Shown here piece by piece: positions 25,780-36,529 of a DNA stretch of 64,000 bases (position 1 is the first letter of the stretch; each line of letters starts with the position of its first letter). Below the pieces are notes generated by a model. It did not search any database, had not been told where the DNA came from, and was given only the letters and a program-made list of their open reading frames with translations. This stretch comes from Rhizoclosmatium globosum (taxonomy: Eukaryota > Chytridiomycota > Chytridiomycetes > Chytridiales > Chytriomycetaceae), in assembly GCA_002104985.1 (NCBI GenBank), contig MCGO01000096.1, positions 1 through 64,000 of the forward strand. Direction: 5' to 3'. The position numbers and the translations under genes are program-made.

Positions 25780-26906
25780 CTAGTCCAGCGTCAAGTCAAT
25801 CACTTCCACTGTTTTCTTTTTCTTTGGTACCACTACTTGTCTCACAAATTCCACCTCCTCCGACTCTAGCTCCGGCGCACTGCGTTTCTCCCTTATAGTT
25901 GGATCGGTTGCATTGCTTTTGATCTCAGACTTGACCAGTGGCTGTGTTGAAGATGTTGGTTCAGGCTTCACGGGCAGAATGTTTGGGATCACGGGTACAG
26001 AAGGCGGTTCGGGTAAAATTGAGCTGACTTTAACAGGCTTGGGTTGTATGTTTGGAATTATCGGCGCTACAGATGAGCTAGGTGCATTGACAATGTTACG
26101 TGTTAAAGGAGCAGGAGGTGGCTCTGGTATAATGCCTTCAACTTCAAGAAACTCGCGTGTTTTGTAGTGGAACGTATGAATCAGAAGAGGCTGGTTAGTA
26201 AGCGTTATGCGTTTACTGAATTTTGGGACAAATGTAGGATCAGGTGCACCAAGCCTAAAAGGATGTTCAATAAACAAAGCGTAACATCGAATTACTCACT
26301 TTGTTGTTGCTGATATGAAAACACCTTTCTTTGCCTTCTCGTTCTACATAGGACTTTGTCAGCTCGATTCGAGAAGTACAAATAGCATAATAATTACAAC
26401 TGTTGGCGAGGCCGAATGAGATGTTCCTCCCATGAATGCTGTTGGGTTACCCAACTTAATTGGCCAAAGTTTGACAACGATCGTTCCCAATTGATCGACA
26501 TCCTTCTTTTCAAGCAAGCCACCATCTTGAACCAATGTCGGCGCTGAAAATACGAATGGCCGCATGCATGAGGCGTCTGTTTTTCCCAGTACTCGAGAAC
26601 GCCCTTTTTGAGTCAATATCGAAGAGCAAGTGCATTTCCCATCCACGATAACCTCTGCTTCTAAGTAGACACAGCCAGGAAGCAAGCGATACTCAGGATC
26701 CGAGAGACGATTATTGTTTGTAATGTAGAAGTCGATCATGTATTGCTTATCCAGTTGTGACTCGATGTAGCACTTGTCGGTGGATCCGTCGTCGAACGGG
26801 TACTCAGGAGTGTTGACGGTGCTTTCGTTTATGCGAATGCCAATGTCGATGGTGGCGCCGCGGAACTCGGGACAACTGGAATGGAAAGGCACACAAGGCG
26901 AACCAT
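25780..26906 (-). CDS. DUF7918-like protein, copy D; one frameshift near the start
   Basis: Exons 26906-26398, 26343-26300 and 26254-25780. The core is nearly the same as copy C over EYPFDDGST-KCYIESQLDKQ and NNNRLSDPEYRLLPGC. Exon 2 is identical in sense (NEKAKKGVFISATTK). Exon 3 carries LLIHTFHYKTREFLEVEGII, a Pro-rich linker with repeated IPNI-P-KPEP units, and ends VEVIDLTLD. The ATG-VRL start is one base out of frame with VPFHSSCPEF; the exon total of 1028 nt is one short. C and D look like the most recent duplicates. Confidence 0.7.
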
Positions 26907-27016
26907 GTCAATTAAATAACAAATAAATTGTTCTTTTTCAAAGAAGTCAATAATAATGAAATTATACGATTGAGACCGGAAAGGTATTTAAAAAGTAAGG
27001 TCATTAAATCAGCGTC

Positions 27017-28297
27017 TCAAAACTCTTCAAACTCTTCGAACTCAGCAGCCTGCGCAGGTCTCTTCGCACGACCTCCTCCGTCAATCGCTTCGCTATAGCT
27101 ATAATCTGAGTGGGAGCTACCCCAACGAATCGTCATTTCCCGAGTAATGCACTCTGAAAAGTCAGCCTCTTCGTCAAAACCTTCTCTTTCCCCTTTTCTC
27201 TTACATGCACGATTCGAATCCTTAAAATTCGTAACATCCGTGATACAATTCTCCGGGATCGCTGCCTCAATTTTTTCTGACGTCTTCGGTTTTTTAACAC
27301 TGCCACCACTTCGTTTGTCTGACGTTGTTTCCAGAAGAGTATGATCAGTTTCTACGCGTTTAATACTAGAGTTTGGATTCCAGGAATCTTTGAGAAGCTG
27401 GCTAGGCCTTTTGTATGTTTTACGATCCGTTCTAATCTTTAGCACCGATTTCGTTGTGGCCAGACAATATCCGTCTCTTTTGATGACTGAAGACTGAAGA
27501 ATTTCATGTTTGAGGCCAGGAATGACACCGTTAACTTCAAGGTATCTGAGTGTTTGGCAGTGGAACGTGTGAGTAAGGAGCGGCTCCTTGACAAATGAGG
27601 GAGCATTGACAAGTCGATGTTTCAAGGATTGTGTACCATGAAAGAATCTGAGGGGAGCGTAAGCGTACGGGCTTGGGTCAGGGAAATCTTACTTTGTGCT
27701 AGCAGAAACAAAGTCACGATTTTGGGCATTTTGATTCTGTTGTTCATCAGCGTTGCTTAAAGTAGTAATTAAGAAAGTATCTACCACATAGGGAGTATCG
27801 GAAGAGATGTACGAAGCCACGAGCGCCTCTTCAATACTCTCTCCATCAAGCCGAACAGGCCAAACTTTAACAAGTATGGTCCCCAGAGCACCACCCACAA
27901 CCGTTTTATCCATCGATCCACCATCAACTACAATATTTGGCGCAGTAAACATGAAAGGCTTTCCCATGATTTCAGAGAACACATTTGGACCAGTTTGACG
28001 AAGAAGACAGTATTTTGACATACGACCATCAATTACAACGCTCGCACTCAAGTAAACATGCCCAGGAATAAATGCATGCGCCGGATCGCTGGGAAAGTTT
28101 GGATTGATGACATCCACTTGGATGGTATATTCTCGTCCGAGCTGTGCCACAACGTACGAATGCTGACTGTCACTTGGTCTGAGAGGGAATTCAGCAGAGT
28201 TTATGAGTTCTTCTTTGAAACGAATGCCGACACTGATGTAAGCCCCTGTGAAGCCTGGCCACCAGGCGTTGTTGACAGGGACGGGAACGAGTACCAT
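27017..28297 (-). CDS. DUF7918-like protein, copy E (intact, no IDLT tail)
   Basis: Exons 28297-27785, 27736-27693 and 27647-27017 total 1188 nt and give 395 aa. It starts MVLVPVPVNNAWWPGFTGAY and keeps VYLSASVVIDGRMSKY, KPFMFTAPNIVVDGGSM and LGTILVKVWPVRL. Exon 2 is NQNAQNRDFVSASTK. Exon 3 has LLTHTFHCQTLRYLEVNGVI, then about 150 basic, Lys/Ser-rich residues suited to a nuclear protein. The C-terminus (AEFEEFEEF) lacks the SUMO-interaction-like motif found in A, B, C, D and F. Confidence 0.65.
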
Positions 28298-28378
28298 TTT
28301 GTCAGAATATTGTCGGAGATGAAATAAATATATTCCGAAAAGATATCAGCAGCAGCAAATAATGTAGATAAACAAAAC

Positions 28379-29383
28379 TCAATCTTCTGTCAAGTCAATC
28401 ACATCCAGAACCTCCCTTTTCTTGGGCAAAGGTTCACCAACAAATACAATATCTTCTCCACTGTCTTCAAATCCACGCTTTCTTGGTATGTTTGACTCTA
28501 AAGTCATATGCCCTTCAGTATATGGCTCAAGCTTACACAGAGATGAACGACGTGATGATGAGCGATTTTCAAGATTAACTGAATTGTTGCTTGAAAGAAT
28601 TTTATCGATTTCAATAAATTCGCTGGTTTTGTAGTGAAAGGTGTGAACAAGAAGGGGTTCAGTTGTTAGGTCTTCCACATCCCATACTCTGAAGTGAGAA
28701 GCCAACGGATCAGGAGCACCAAGACTGAATCAAAATAAGGTGATTAAAAATTATTGCTATTCACTTTATGCTCACGCTGTGGTTGCAGATATGAAAACTC
28801 CTTTCTTGGCCTTCTCATTCTGTCAACAGATTACATAAGTATTGGTTACGCCAAATCGGAAGATACTCACCACCTCATGAACAAAGGATTTAATAGATGA
28901 TTCCTGTTGCTTTGGTTGATTCGTTCCAACGAGACGCACGGGCCAAATTTGAATAACAATAGTTCCCAGCACATTCAGCTCATCCGCATTCATGATCCCT
29001 CCGTTTTCAACAATTTTTGGTGCAGAAAAGATGAACGGACGGCGAATGTGACCTTCCCATTTCCCTTCAAGGGAAGTAGATCCCTTTTGTCGCAGAAAGC
29101 GCGAGTCCATTCTCTTCCCGTCGATCCATAACTCCGCTTCCAAGTACACTAAGCCAGGAAGAAAGGCGCCGCGAGGATCGCTGACTGCGTTTGGGTTTCT
29201 GCAATCGAACTCGATGGCGTAGCTTGAACCAAGAACTGATTCGACGATTGTACATTCCGCTCCGCTTGGATGAAGATATTCTGGAGAGTTACTGAGGCTA
29301 TTTTCAAGCCGAATGCCAATGGCGAGTGTGGCGTTGCGGAATTCGGGACAGTCAGGGTGGGAGGGAATGATCAACTCAACCAT
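28379..29383 (-). CDS. DUF7918-like protein, copy F (intact)
   Basis: Exons 29383-28871, 28819-28776 and 28724-28379 total 903 nt, 300 aa, fully open. Motifs: MVELIIPSHPDCPEF, YLEAELWIDGKRMDSRFL, RPFIFSAPKIVENGG and LGTIVIQIWPVRL. Exon 2 is NEKAKKGVFISATTA. Exon 3 has LLVHTFHYKTSEFIEIDKIL and ends VLDVIDLTED, with basic KRGF and KKRE patches before it. The start codon lies 137 bp from that of the divergent receptor gene. Confidence 0.7.
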
Positions 29384-29520
29384 TTTGGAAAAGAACCAGA
29401 ATATTATAGCCACTTCTATCGAATTAAAATTTGTTTAAGCGTCTGTAGTTTCCATTGTTCTCGTCAAAGGATTATGCATACTGGAAACAATGATTTCCGT
29501 CTGTATATTGTTCAAAAACA

Positions 29521-32515
29521 ATGATGAATAAGTACAGCCTTCTTGCACTTTCCCTTGTTTTCACTCTCACGGCGACCGCCCGCACCACAATTAATTGGAA
29601 TGACTATAATATGGACGCAAATGGTACCAGTTTCTACAACGGTCAAGCTTGCGAGATAAAAAACAACGTTTTTGGTTGGGATAGATTGCAGAATCCAGAC
29701 GGAAGCTACTTTACTACGTCTAAGCGACCAATTGTAATTGTGATCGATAGTTGGAAAAGTTCGAAAGTGAACGCATATATTGCTCAATATTTGTTGGAGC
29801 TTATGGGATACAGGTATGCAAAATTACATTTTCATGAAATCTAAATTGAAGATGTGTAGAACCCAAGTTGTCTCTCGTTCTCAGTATATTCTTGGTCCTG
29901 AACTCTATAGCAACGTTGTTGACTTAGAAATGGAAATTTGTAAGAACCCTTTTTTACTTCGAGGGACTTATAGCACAAATTATAGGGACTGGAGATTTTA
30001 CAAATTACGCGAAAATAACTCAGTATGATCGAGTTGGAGTTGATTTGGGAGCCACTGGGTAAGAGATCGAGGAGAAGCCCAGATTCTAAGCTTTGATTAA
30101 AAGGTATTATGGTGTAGCGGGAATGGATGCCAATTGTATTGAAATGCTTTACTGGGATCCTGGATACTCTAATAATGTTTACCAAAGGCTTATTGATGGT
30201 CTCAAGTTGCCAATTACCATAAACTTCGTTGGTGATGCCGCAAAAGATATTGTAAACGAAGCTCTTAAGCAGAAGAAGCCAATCTTATTTTATGGATGGA
30301 CTCCTACAGTATTTTTAGCAACAAATAATTTCACTCGAATCCTGTTCCCAAGTACAAACGCCACGGAATATGTCAATTTCACAAATGGTGAGAGTTAAGA
30401 CACGAACTTAAATGAATTCTAAAATCGATCAGATCCTTCAACACCCCTGACAACAGACGTCCAAGGAACTATTCTCCACAAAATCGTGTCACGGGCATTT
30501 CTTGCAGACTTTCCCGAGCTGCGAACATTTGGGACTTCGTATCTAATTGGTGATGACCAAATCTCCAACACCCTTCGGGTTCTCGCTGAGAATTCTTGGT
30601 CTGAGGCCCAAGCGGCTTGTTACTGGGTTCAGACATCAAGTCAACTATGGTCAAATTGGATTCCAAGTCTGCCCCAGTCAGTTGGTAATATAATAGTATT
30701 TAACTCAAACAATTCCTAAGCATCAGAATAGACTCTTGCCCGGTCGGAAAAGGAAGATATCTGACTGGCGCAACATACCTTTGCATCACTTGCCCAAAAG
30801 GAACTTACAATTGGAACCCAAATAACACTCAAGAATGCCTGAATTGTCCAGCTGGATTCGTTTGCTCAGGTGGATCTTCAGTTGATGTTACTAGGGGGCT
30901 TTGGATGTCAAATCGAACTGACGTACCTACTTCGTATAACTGTCCTCTTCATGACTCATGCTGCCATTCCGACAGCTGTCCACCACAAACTTGTGCCGAT
31001 GGATTCACGGGACTCCTTTGCACAGAATGTTCTGCAAAAGGATCATACTTATGGGGATCTACCTGCCATAAATGTTCACCAATGGGCGGTTTGAGCTTCT
31101 ATTTAATACTTTTGATGGCTTTTATTTGTGCGCTACTGTTGCTGGCCCTACCTTATGAAGAAGCACCAACAGTTGAGCTTCTCTTCTTTTACTTGCAAGT
31201 AGCTCGATACATTTTTGAGACACAAGCTGATGGGATTTTGAGTGTTCCCGGAATCAATACCTTGCTTTCAGTTGCGGCGCTCAACATTGACGGTTTTGTC
31301 TCGGATTGTACTCTTCCCATTTCAGGAGTTTCCAAGCTTATGTTCAGACTGTTTCTACCGAGCCTCATATTGGTGGACATTGTAGTACTGTATTTTGTGC
31401 TAAGAATCATTCAAACCCGTTTACCCGGAGCTCATGAATTTCTCACCAAATGGATGCCTTACCATATAAAAGGGGAGCCTGTTAATTTAATTTGCTTTCG
31501 GGCTATCATCGTAGTATGCACATTCGTCATTATGCCTCTTGTTGATGCCAGCCTGGTTTTGTAAGTTTTTCATGATTTTCGAATATCAATCTCGTTTTCG
31601 TTAATTTGGTTCAGATTACAATGCAAACAGGTTGAAGGCAAATACGTTCTGTTCCAGTCACCTCAAGTGGAATGTTTTGGCTTTGAGCATGCACCGGTAG
31701 CAGCACTTGCAATTTTTGTGATTGTATTGATGCTTGTTGTTTTACCGTCAGTCCTTGCGTTCATCCTGTACCGATTGTGGAGAAACGAGCATATTTCGTA
31801 CAGCAATAATTTGGCTCCAATCGAAACCCTATTCCAGTGTCTATATATCATATTCAAACCGGAAATGTTCTTTATGTTACCAGTGACAATTTTGGAGAAA
31901 GGTGCTCTTGCGATTTTATTCACAATGCTGCATGAATACTCGAACCAAGTTCAAACAAACACATACATTACAGTCATGACGTTTTTATGCGCGACAAGAA
32001 TTTATTGGCAGCCATTCTCCAATCACTTGGAAGCGTACTTGAATCGAGAAGTTGCCCTGGGAATCCTCGCCATGGTGTCCTTGCGACAATACACAGATCA
32101 TTACGGCGTTACGAACGTCGCGCGTATTCAAATGGGGGCTTTGATTTTTCTTCCGCCAGCTTTACATTGTCTTCGTTGGCTGCAGCATAATTACGATAAG
32201 CATCGTGATTCTATTCAAGCAGCACTCGAAAAAGGTAGCAATCTTGCGGGAAGCTTCAAAAACAAAATGAGTGGAACTGGAAGTAATCAAAGCATAAGTA
32301 GTTCGAAATTCGGAAGTTCAAATAATGTTAATACGGTCCGATCAAAACCTGTGGGTGAGACTGGATCTACACACGGAAGCCAGAAAGACATTGCGCGTAG
32401 CAGTATTACGCGGCAGACAAAGAAAGGAAGCAACAATGACGTGAGCATTAGTGCAAGTCACATCAGTGTGAAGGGAACTACTGTGATGTCCCAACCGAGT
32501 CGCAAGGAAACATAA
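29521..32515 (+). CDS. Receptor-like protein 1: glycine-betaine-type binding domain + Cys-rich stalk + multi-span membrane domain
   Basis: Seven exons (29521-29813, 29860-29939, 29986-30058, 30104-30387, 30433-30684, 30732-31560, 31615-32515) total 2712 nt, 903 aa, with no break. After a signal peptide (KYSLLALSLVFTLTATA) comes an OpuAC/ProX-like solute-binding domain (SKRPIVIVIDSW, YLLELMGYR, YILGPELY, KKPILFYGWTPTVFL). Then EAQAACYWVQ and a Cys-rich stalk of GCC2/GCC3 type (CPKGTYNWNP, CPAGFVCSGG, GLLCTECSAKGSYLWG). Eight or nine hydrophobic spans follow, with FKPEMFFMLPVTILEKG and ATRIYWQPFSNHLEAYLNRE. A Ser/Gly-rich cytosolic tail closes it. About 67 residues present in its paralogue are missing from the binding domain. 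Confidence 0.75.
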
Positions 32516-32654
32516 TTTTGTCTTTTTAGTGGAATAAATTTAAAAGTGATTGAGTGAAAGTAAAGTTCATCGCTCAAGCGGCAGACCAATCAAAAGTCTG
32601 ATTTAGCATGCAAAAAACACCTCATTCCCACTCAAAATTCCTTCCAAGAACCTC

Positions 32655-33589
32655 ATGAGCAACACCGTATCTTCTACTTGCAACGTTTCACTCCAATCCC
32701 TCATTCAAGAGTCCGGTATTTGCTTCCGCTTCCCAGATCCATCAAATCCAGACGTCATCAACGCACGCAACAAGTGCTACTGCAACCAAATCGACACAAA
32801 CAGTCTCTTGGATAGTTGTGCCAACGACGACTTAACACAGTGGTATCCAACATTCCAAAGCTACTTGAAAGGCCGAGTCGATGCTTGCAAGTGAGTCCGC
32901 CAACCCACAAACACATCCGCTAACAGCATCCAACGCAATCAAAGAAACCTCTCAATCTCAACAGATGCCATAGTGACAGGTCTTCCAACCAAAACGACAA
33001 CAACGAATGTCATTCAATCCGGAACGTACACAGCACCTGTTATTACAACATCAACGCCTTACACCCTTCCCCTCACCGACGCATGCGCGATTTCACAGCA
33101 ATCTTTGGTTCAAGAGGCTGGAATCTGTTATAGGTTTCCAGACCCTTCTGTTACGGATCTGGAAGTCGCTCGCGACACGTGTTTCTGCAACAACATCGAC
33201 ACAAACGCTGTATTGAAAAAGTGCGCGAGTTATGATGCATCGTTGTGGAATCCGGCGTTTGAAAGTTACTTGAAAGGACGGTTGACGGCATGTCAGTGAG
33301 TTGATTGTTGCCAGAGAGTTACAGAATACTCTGTTATTAACTGTATGGTAGGAACGTCGGATTGTCGACGGATGGTATTTCGCTTGGCTTGCCAGTTTAT
33401 ACTACTCAAGTTATTACGGCGATTCCAACAGTGCCTAGCACGACTGATGTTTCTAAGTCAAGAACTGAATCCGTTTCTGCACCTCCTTTGACGAGCGCTT
33501 CAGTCACTGCAAAGAGTGCTGGTGATTCAGGTGCTTCTATTCATGGGACACTTTTTGTTGCTTTGACTCTTGCAACCTTCTTATTTTAA
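32655..33589 (+). CDS. Surface-type protein with two six-cysteine domains and a GPI-like tail
   Basis: Exons 32655-32890, 32945-33295 and 33352-33589 total 825 nt, 274 aa. Domain 1 (SGICFRFPDP, RNKCYCNQIDTN, DACK) and domain 2 (AGICYRFPDP, RDTCFCNNIDTN, TACQ) each fill an exon, as in the 4884-5804 paralogue. Both introns lie in the same phase. The acceptor at 32944 was chosen because it gives KNLSISTDAIVTGLP, parallel to KNVSLPTDGILTTLP in the paralogue. The stalk is Thr/Ser-rich and the tail is hydrophobic (TLFVALTLATFLF). No signal peptide is seen. Confidence 0.8.
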
Positions 33590-33770
33590 GCCAGGACAGA
33601 ACTCTCAGGCTTTATATTATTTATTCTTTTGCCAACTATTTCTATGAGTGACAATATAATGCAGGAAGTTGAAAACTTTCTCTTCTCTCGCAAGATGTTG
33701 CTAGATGTTGCCAATGCCGTTTCCTCTTTACTGACTCTACTTAAATTCCTTCAGATTATTATTTCTTTCG
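33590..33770. other. Intergenic stretch 3' of the six-cysteine gene
   Basis: AT-rich sequence with no supported gene. It leads into a tRNA-like remnant and tRNA-His. Confidence 0.35.
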
Positions 33771-33835
33771 GCATATCTCGTATAACGGTCAGTACAGCTT
33801 GTTGCCCGCCAATTTGTTCGACTCCAGAAACACAC
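33771..33835 (+). pseudogene. Decayed tRNA-His-like remnant
   Basis: The 5' half is nearly the same as the functional tRNA-His about 200 bp downstream (gcatatctcgtataacgg against gcatacctcgtataacgg, then AGTACAGCT-GTTG). The anticodon stem no longer pairs, the TTCGA T-loop core survives in a damaged context (TTGTTCGACTCC), and no 3' acceptor arm is found. Confidence 0.5.
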
Positions 33836-33971
33836 ACTTTTATGTTATTCTCGAAGTGCAAGAAAGTAAGGAATTAGCACAACTATGATGATATACTGCA
33901 TGTTTTCAACGTGTTGTGTTCCATTTTTTTAAAAGCAGAATAAGGTTTGTTGTGCCAAGAGTGCAAATGTG

Positions 33972-34042
33972 GCATACCTCGTATAACGGTTAGTACAGCT
34001 CGTTGTGGCCGAGCAAATCCAGGTTCGATTCCTGGGGTGTGC
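33972..34042 (+). tRNA. tRNA-His (anticodon GTG)
   Basis: The acceptor stem GCATACC pairs with GGTGTGC (one G-U). The D-arm is GTA...TAC, the anticodon arm GCTCG-TTGTGGC-CGAGC places GTG at the anticodon, and the T-arm is CCAGG-TTCGATT-CCTGG. There is no intron. A genomic G lies just before position 1, where tRNA-His carries its extra G(-1). Confidence 0.88.
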
Positions 34043-34137
34043 ATCTTTTGATGCGAAGACGCGGTCATATTTGGAGAATGGTGTTTGGCAGCGAAGTGGG
34101 GAATGTCTGACAATTGGGTTCAACTTAATCACTTTAT

Positions 34138-34738
34138 TCAGAATAAGAGAAACCCCATGAAAGCAGACAATGTCAAAAGTCCTCTGTTACAGATATTGCC
34201 CGCACTGGCTTTTTGTTCTGGAGTACTGGATGTTGACGTGTCACCACTTTGTCCAGCTGGTTTCACGACTGGTGAACCAGTGGGGACAATGGTTGTTCTC
34301 GTAGCTGTAGCTAAAGCTGCAGTCGTGATGGCTGACGTACCTGGCGCTCCAAAGTTTCCCTGCAGCCATTGCGTAATATTCTTGGGCAACGGCTCAACTG
34401 TGTGCGTCGGAACAGCCAATTTCACTTCTCTACAACACAGATCCATGGAATTGAGATATGTTCGCTTAAGGAAAACACAAATACGCGAGAAGAACTTACC
34501 CGCAATAAAGCTTGCTCTGATCAACCGCTTGCAAATAGGCAGTCTCCCATTTACTCTTGTCGTCTTGTGCACAATATGTTGCGATAGACTCCAGGTTGAA
34601 TCCTTCACAGATGCATTTCTCAATATCGGCGATAACAGGGAGCGCGCCACATGCGGATTGGACTTTGGAGGAGGCAAGCCAGGCATACAGGCATGGTTGG
34701 GAGAGGTTTGGCAAGTCCGGTGTTGAAGGAGAGGACAT
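34138..34738 (-). CDS. Surface-type protein with one six-cysteine domain and a GPI-like tail
   Basis: Two exons (34738-34500, 34429-34138) total 531 nt, 176 aa. The single domain has the family's six-Cys spacing: PCLYAWLASSKVQSACG, then EKCICEGFNLESIATYC and a last LYC. Exon 2 is a Thr/Ala stalk with a hydrophobic end (LLTLSAFMGFLLF). No signal peptide is seen at the chosen ATG. About 118 bp of its exon 1 recurs, about 95% the same, at 48000-48116 beside a transposon. Confidence 0.75.
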
Positions 34739-34978
34739 TGGATGAGTTCTGTCTGATTTTTTATGGACAAGGGGGCCATAACTGGCTCCTTCTGTTTTGT
34801 ATTCGCGGACTTTTCGTGTTTTTCGAATGTGGCTGTGCTCGTTGAACTCAGTTTGTCGATCGCATTGTTGACAGGTAGAACATTGATGTTACCGATCAAT
34901 AGCTAAATATATTGGAACTTAAAAACCCATCAAAAGATAGAAAACTATTGCAATGCTGAATGTAAATTGAAGCCAACT

Positions 34979-36228
34979 TCATTCCAATCTTGAAACCTCC
35001 ACATCGCTCTTGGCCTTTTTGCTTTGCTGATTAGACGGACCTTCTTGTTCTGGACCATCATGTCCTTGGGTTTGTCTCTTGTGCCCGTGAACTGCAACTG
35101 CTCCAGCTTCCTGAACGACGTTTTGGGTAATTTGATATGAGCTGTTTGAAGTCATGAAAGGATTCTTATCATCTTCGAGTTTAACAGTCGAGTTCACAAA
35201 AGAGGAAAAGGAAGGTAGCATAGGAAGAGAGGGTTCAGCAGAAATGGCGATAGCTGGAGAATCTGAAATAAAACGCTTTTTGGGTGGAATATGCCAATCA
35301 ATGGGGCTTGAGCTAGACGCACGACGCTTTGGTGCGATAGTTGCATTGATGTTGGGAGTTTCGGCGAGGCTGCCGTTTGGAAGAGGCGTAGCTTTAAGAT
35401 CCCAAACGATTGGTGAGATTGTAAACGAAGAACCGAGTCTTGGGGCGGGAGTTGAAGGAGGTCTTGGAGTGTAGTTGGAATGTGGTCTGGGTGCAGGCTT
35501 AGGATTTGAAGCAATGGGAGCGTCAAGGTCGTGGTAGCGAGTGTGAAAGAACGTGTTTGGTAAAGGGGGTGGCAAAACGGAGTCGAGCATCGTGGAATAT
35601 CGATTGGGCCGTTTCTGATTTGGAACACGAGCAGGAATGATTCCATCACGAACTAGCTCAGCTCTTTGCTTGTACTTGAAAGTGTGAGTGAACAAGGGTT
35701 CGTCCGACAAATTCTTGATTCCAATGTGGCGTACTCCTCGATTGACGCTTTCGGATTCCCTGTAGTATCATTAGATTTGTTGGTCAATGCAGCGCCACTA
35801 TCTTACCTCAACGCGGGGTCGTCGTTGTTCGCAACGCGCACAAGCCTCAGCTCGACTTCTATTAAACCCGCCTCGCCGAAACGCAGTTCTCTTCCAGACG
35901 CGGCATTCACATTGACGCACGTGGGTCCAGTCTGATTGAGCAGCGGCGCGGCAACTTTGACGCCATCGACGCGAACGATCGCGCAAAAGAAGACGAGGCC
36001 ACGTGCAAACGATCCGCCGAGGTCCGTCACGCGTCCGCCGCCACCAGAAACAAAGAACTCGATCGAAAACCGGAAATCCGTTCGGCCCTCGATCAGCGAT
36101 GTCGTGCGCTCCGTCGACGAGTACTCGGTCGTGTCCGTCTCGCTGCCACCTTCTCGGATCCCTACTTGCACACGCGCGCCGGAGAAGTACCCGTTACTAA
36201 ATGACTGGTCAACCTCGAACAGAACCAT
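34979..36228 (-). CDS. DUF7918-like protein, copy G (divergent, two exons)
   Basis: Exons 36228-35807 and 35759-34979 total 1203 nt, 400 aa. It starts MVLFEVDQSFSNGYFSGA and keeps the family order: VDGVKVAAPLLNQTGPTC, GLIEVELRLVRV, then LSDEPLFTHTFKYKQRAELV and DGIIPAR. The 44-nt middle exon of copies B-F is absent. The long C-terminal part is Pro/Ser-rich with KKRF and KKAK basic patches, and has no IDLT motif. GC content is higher in exon 1 than in its neighbours. It lies head-to-head with receptor 2, the start codons 302 bp apart. Confidence 0.55.
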
Positions 36229-36492
36229 TGGCGCTCAATTTTGGGGAGGTTTTGTGGACGTTTTTATGCGGTTCCTTTTGCAATCCCAAGCTCATGTCCG
36301 ATAATATTTCAATACCATTTTGTTCGGACAGCAATAGAACCAGAAGTCTTAATAAATAGATGTCCAACTCAATATGACTTAAGCTTGGTGAACAAAGTGA
36401 CAGGTTCAAATTCAAGCCTATTGTTTGGGAATCAAAAGTGGTCTGGACCAACGGAGAATTTTACTAACACATAGCCTTTGTTCCAGCGGCGC

Positions 36493-36499
36493 TATAAAA
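36493..36499 (+). promoter_or_regulatory. TATA box of receptor gene 2
   Basis: TATAAAA lies about 31 bp before the ATG at 36530. No equally good TATA box is seen before receptor 1. Confidence 0.45.
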
Positions 36500-36529
36500 A
36501 CTGATTTTCATTATTTTTTCGATTGGAAA

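Noticed and set aside
33771..33835. A second functional tRNA
   Set aside because: The anticodon stem does not pair and there is no acceptor 3' arm.
34138..34899. A 253-codon minus-strand frame read straight through
   Set aside because: It ignores the intron at 34499-34430; the spliced form restores the six-cysteine domain.
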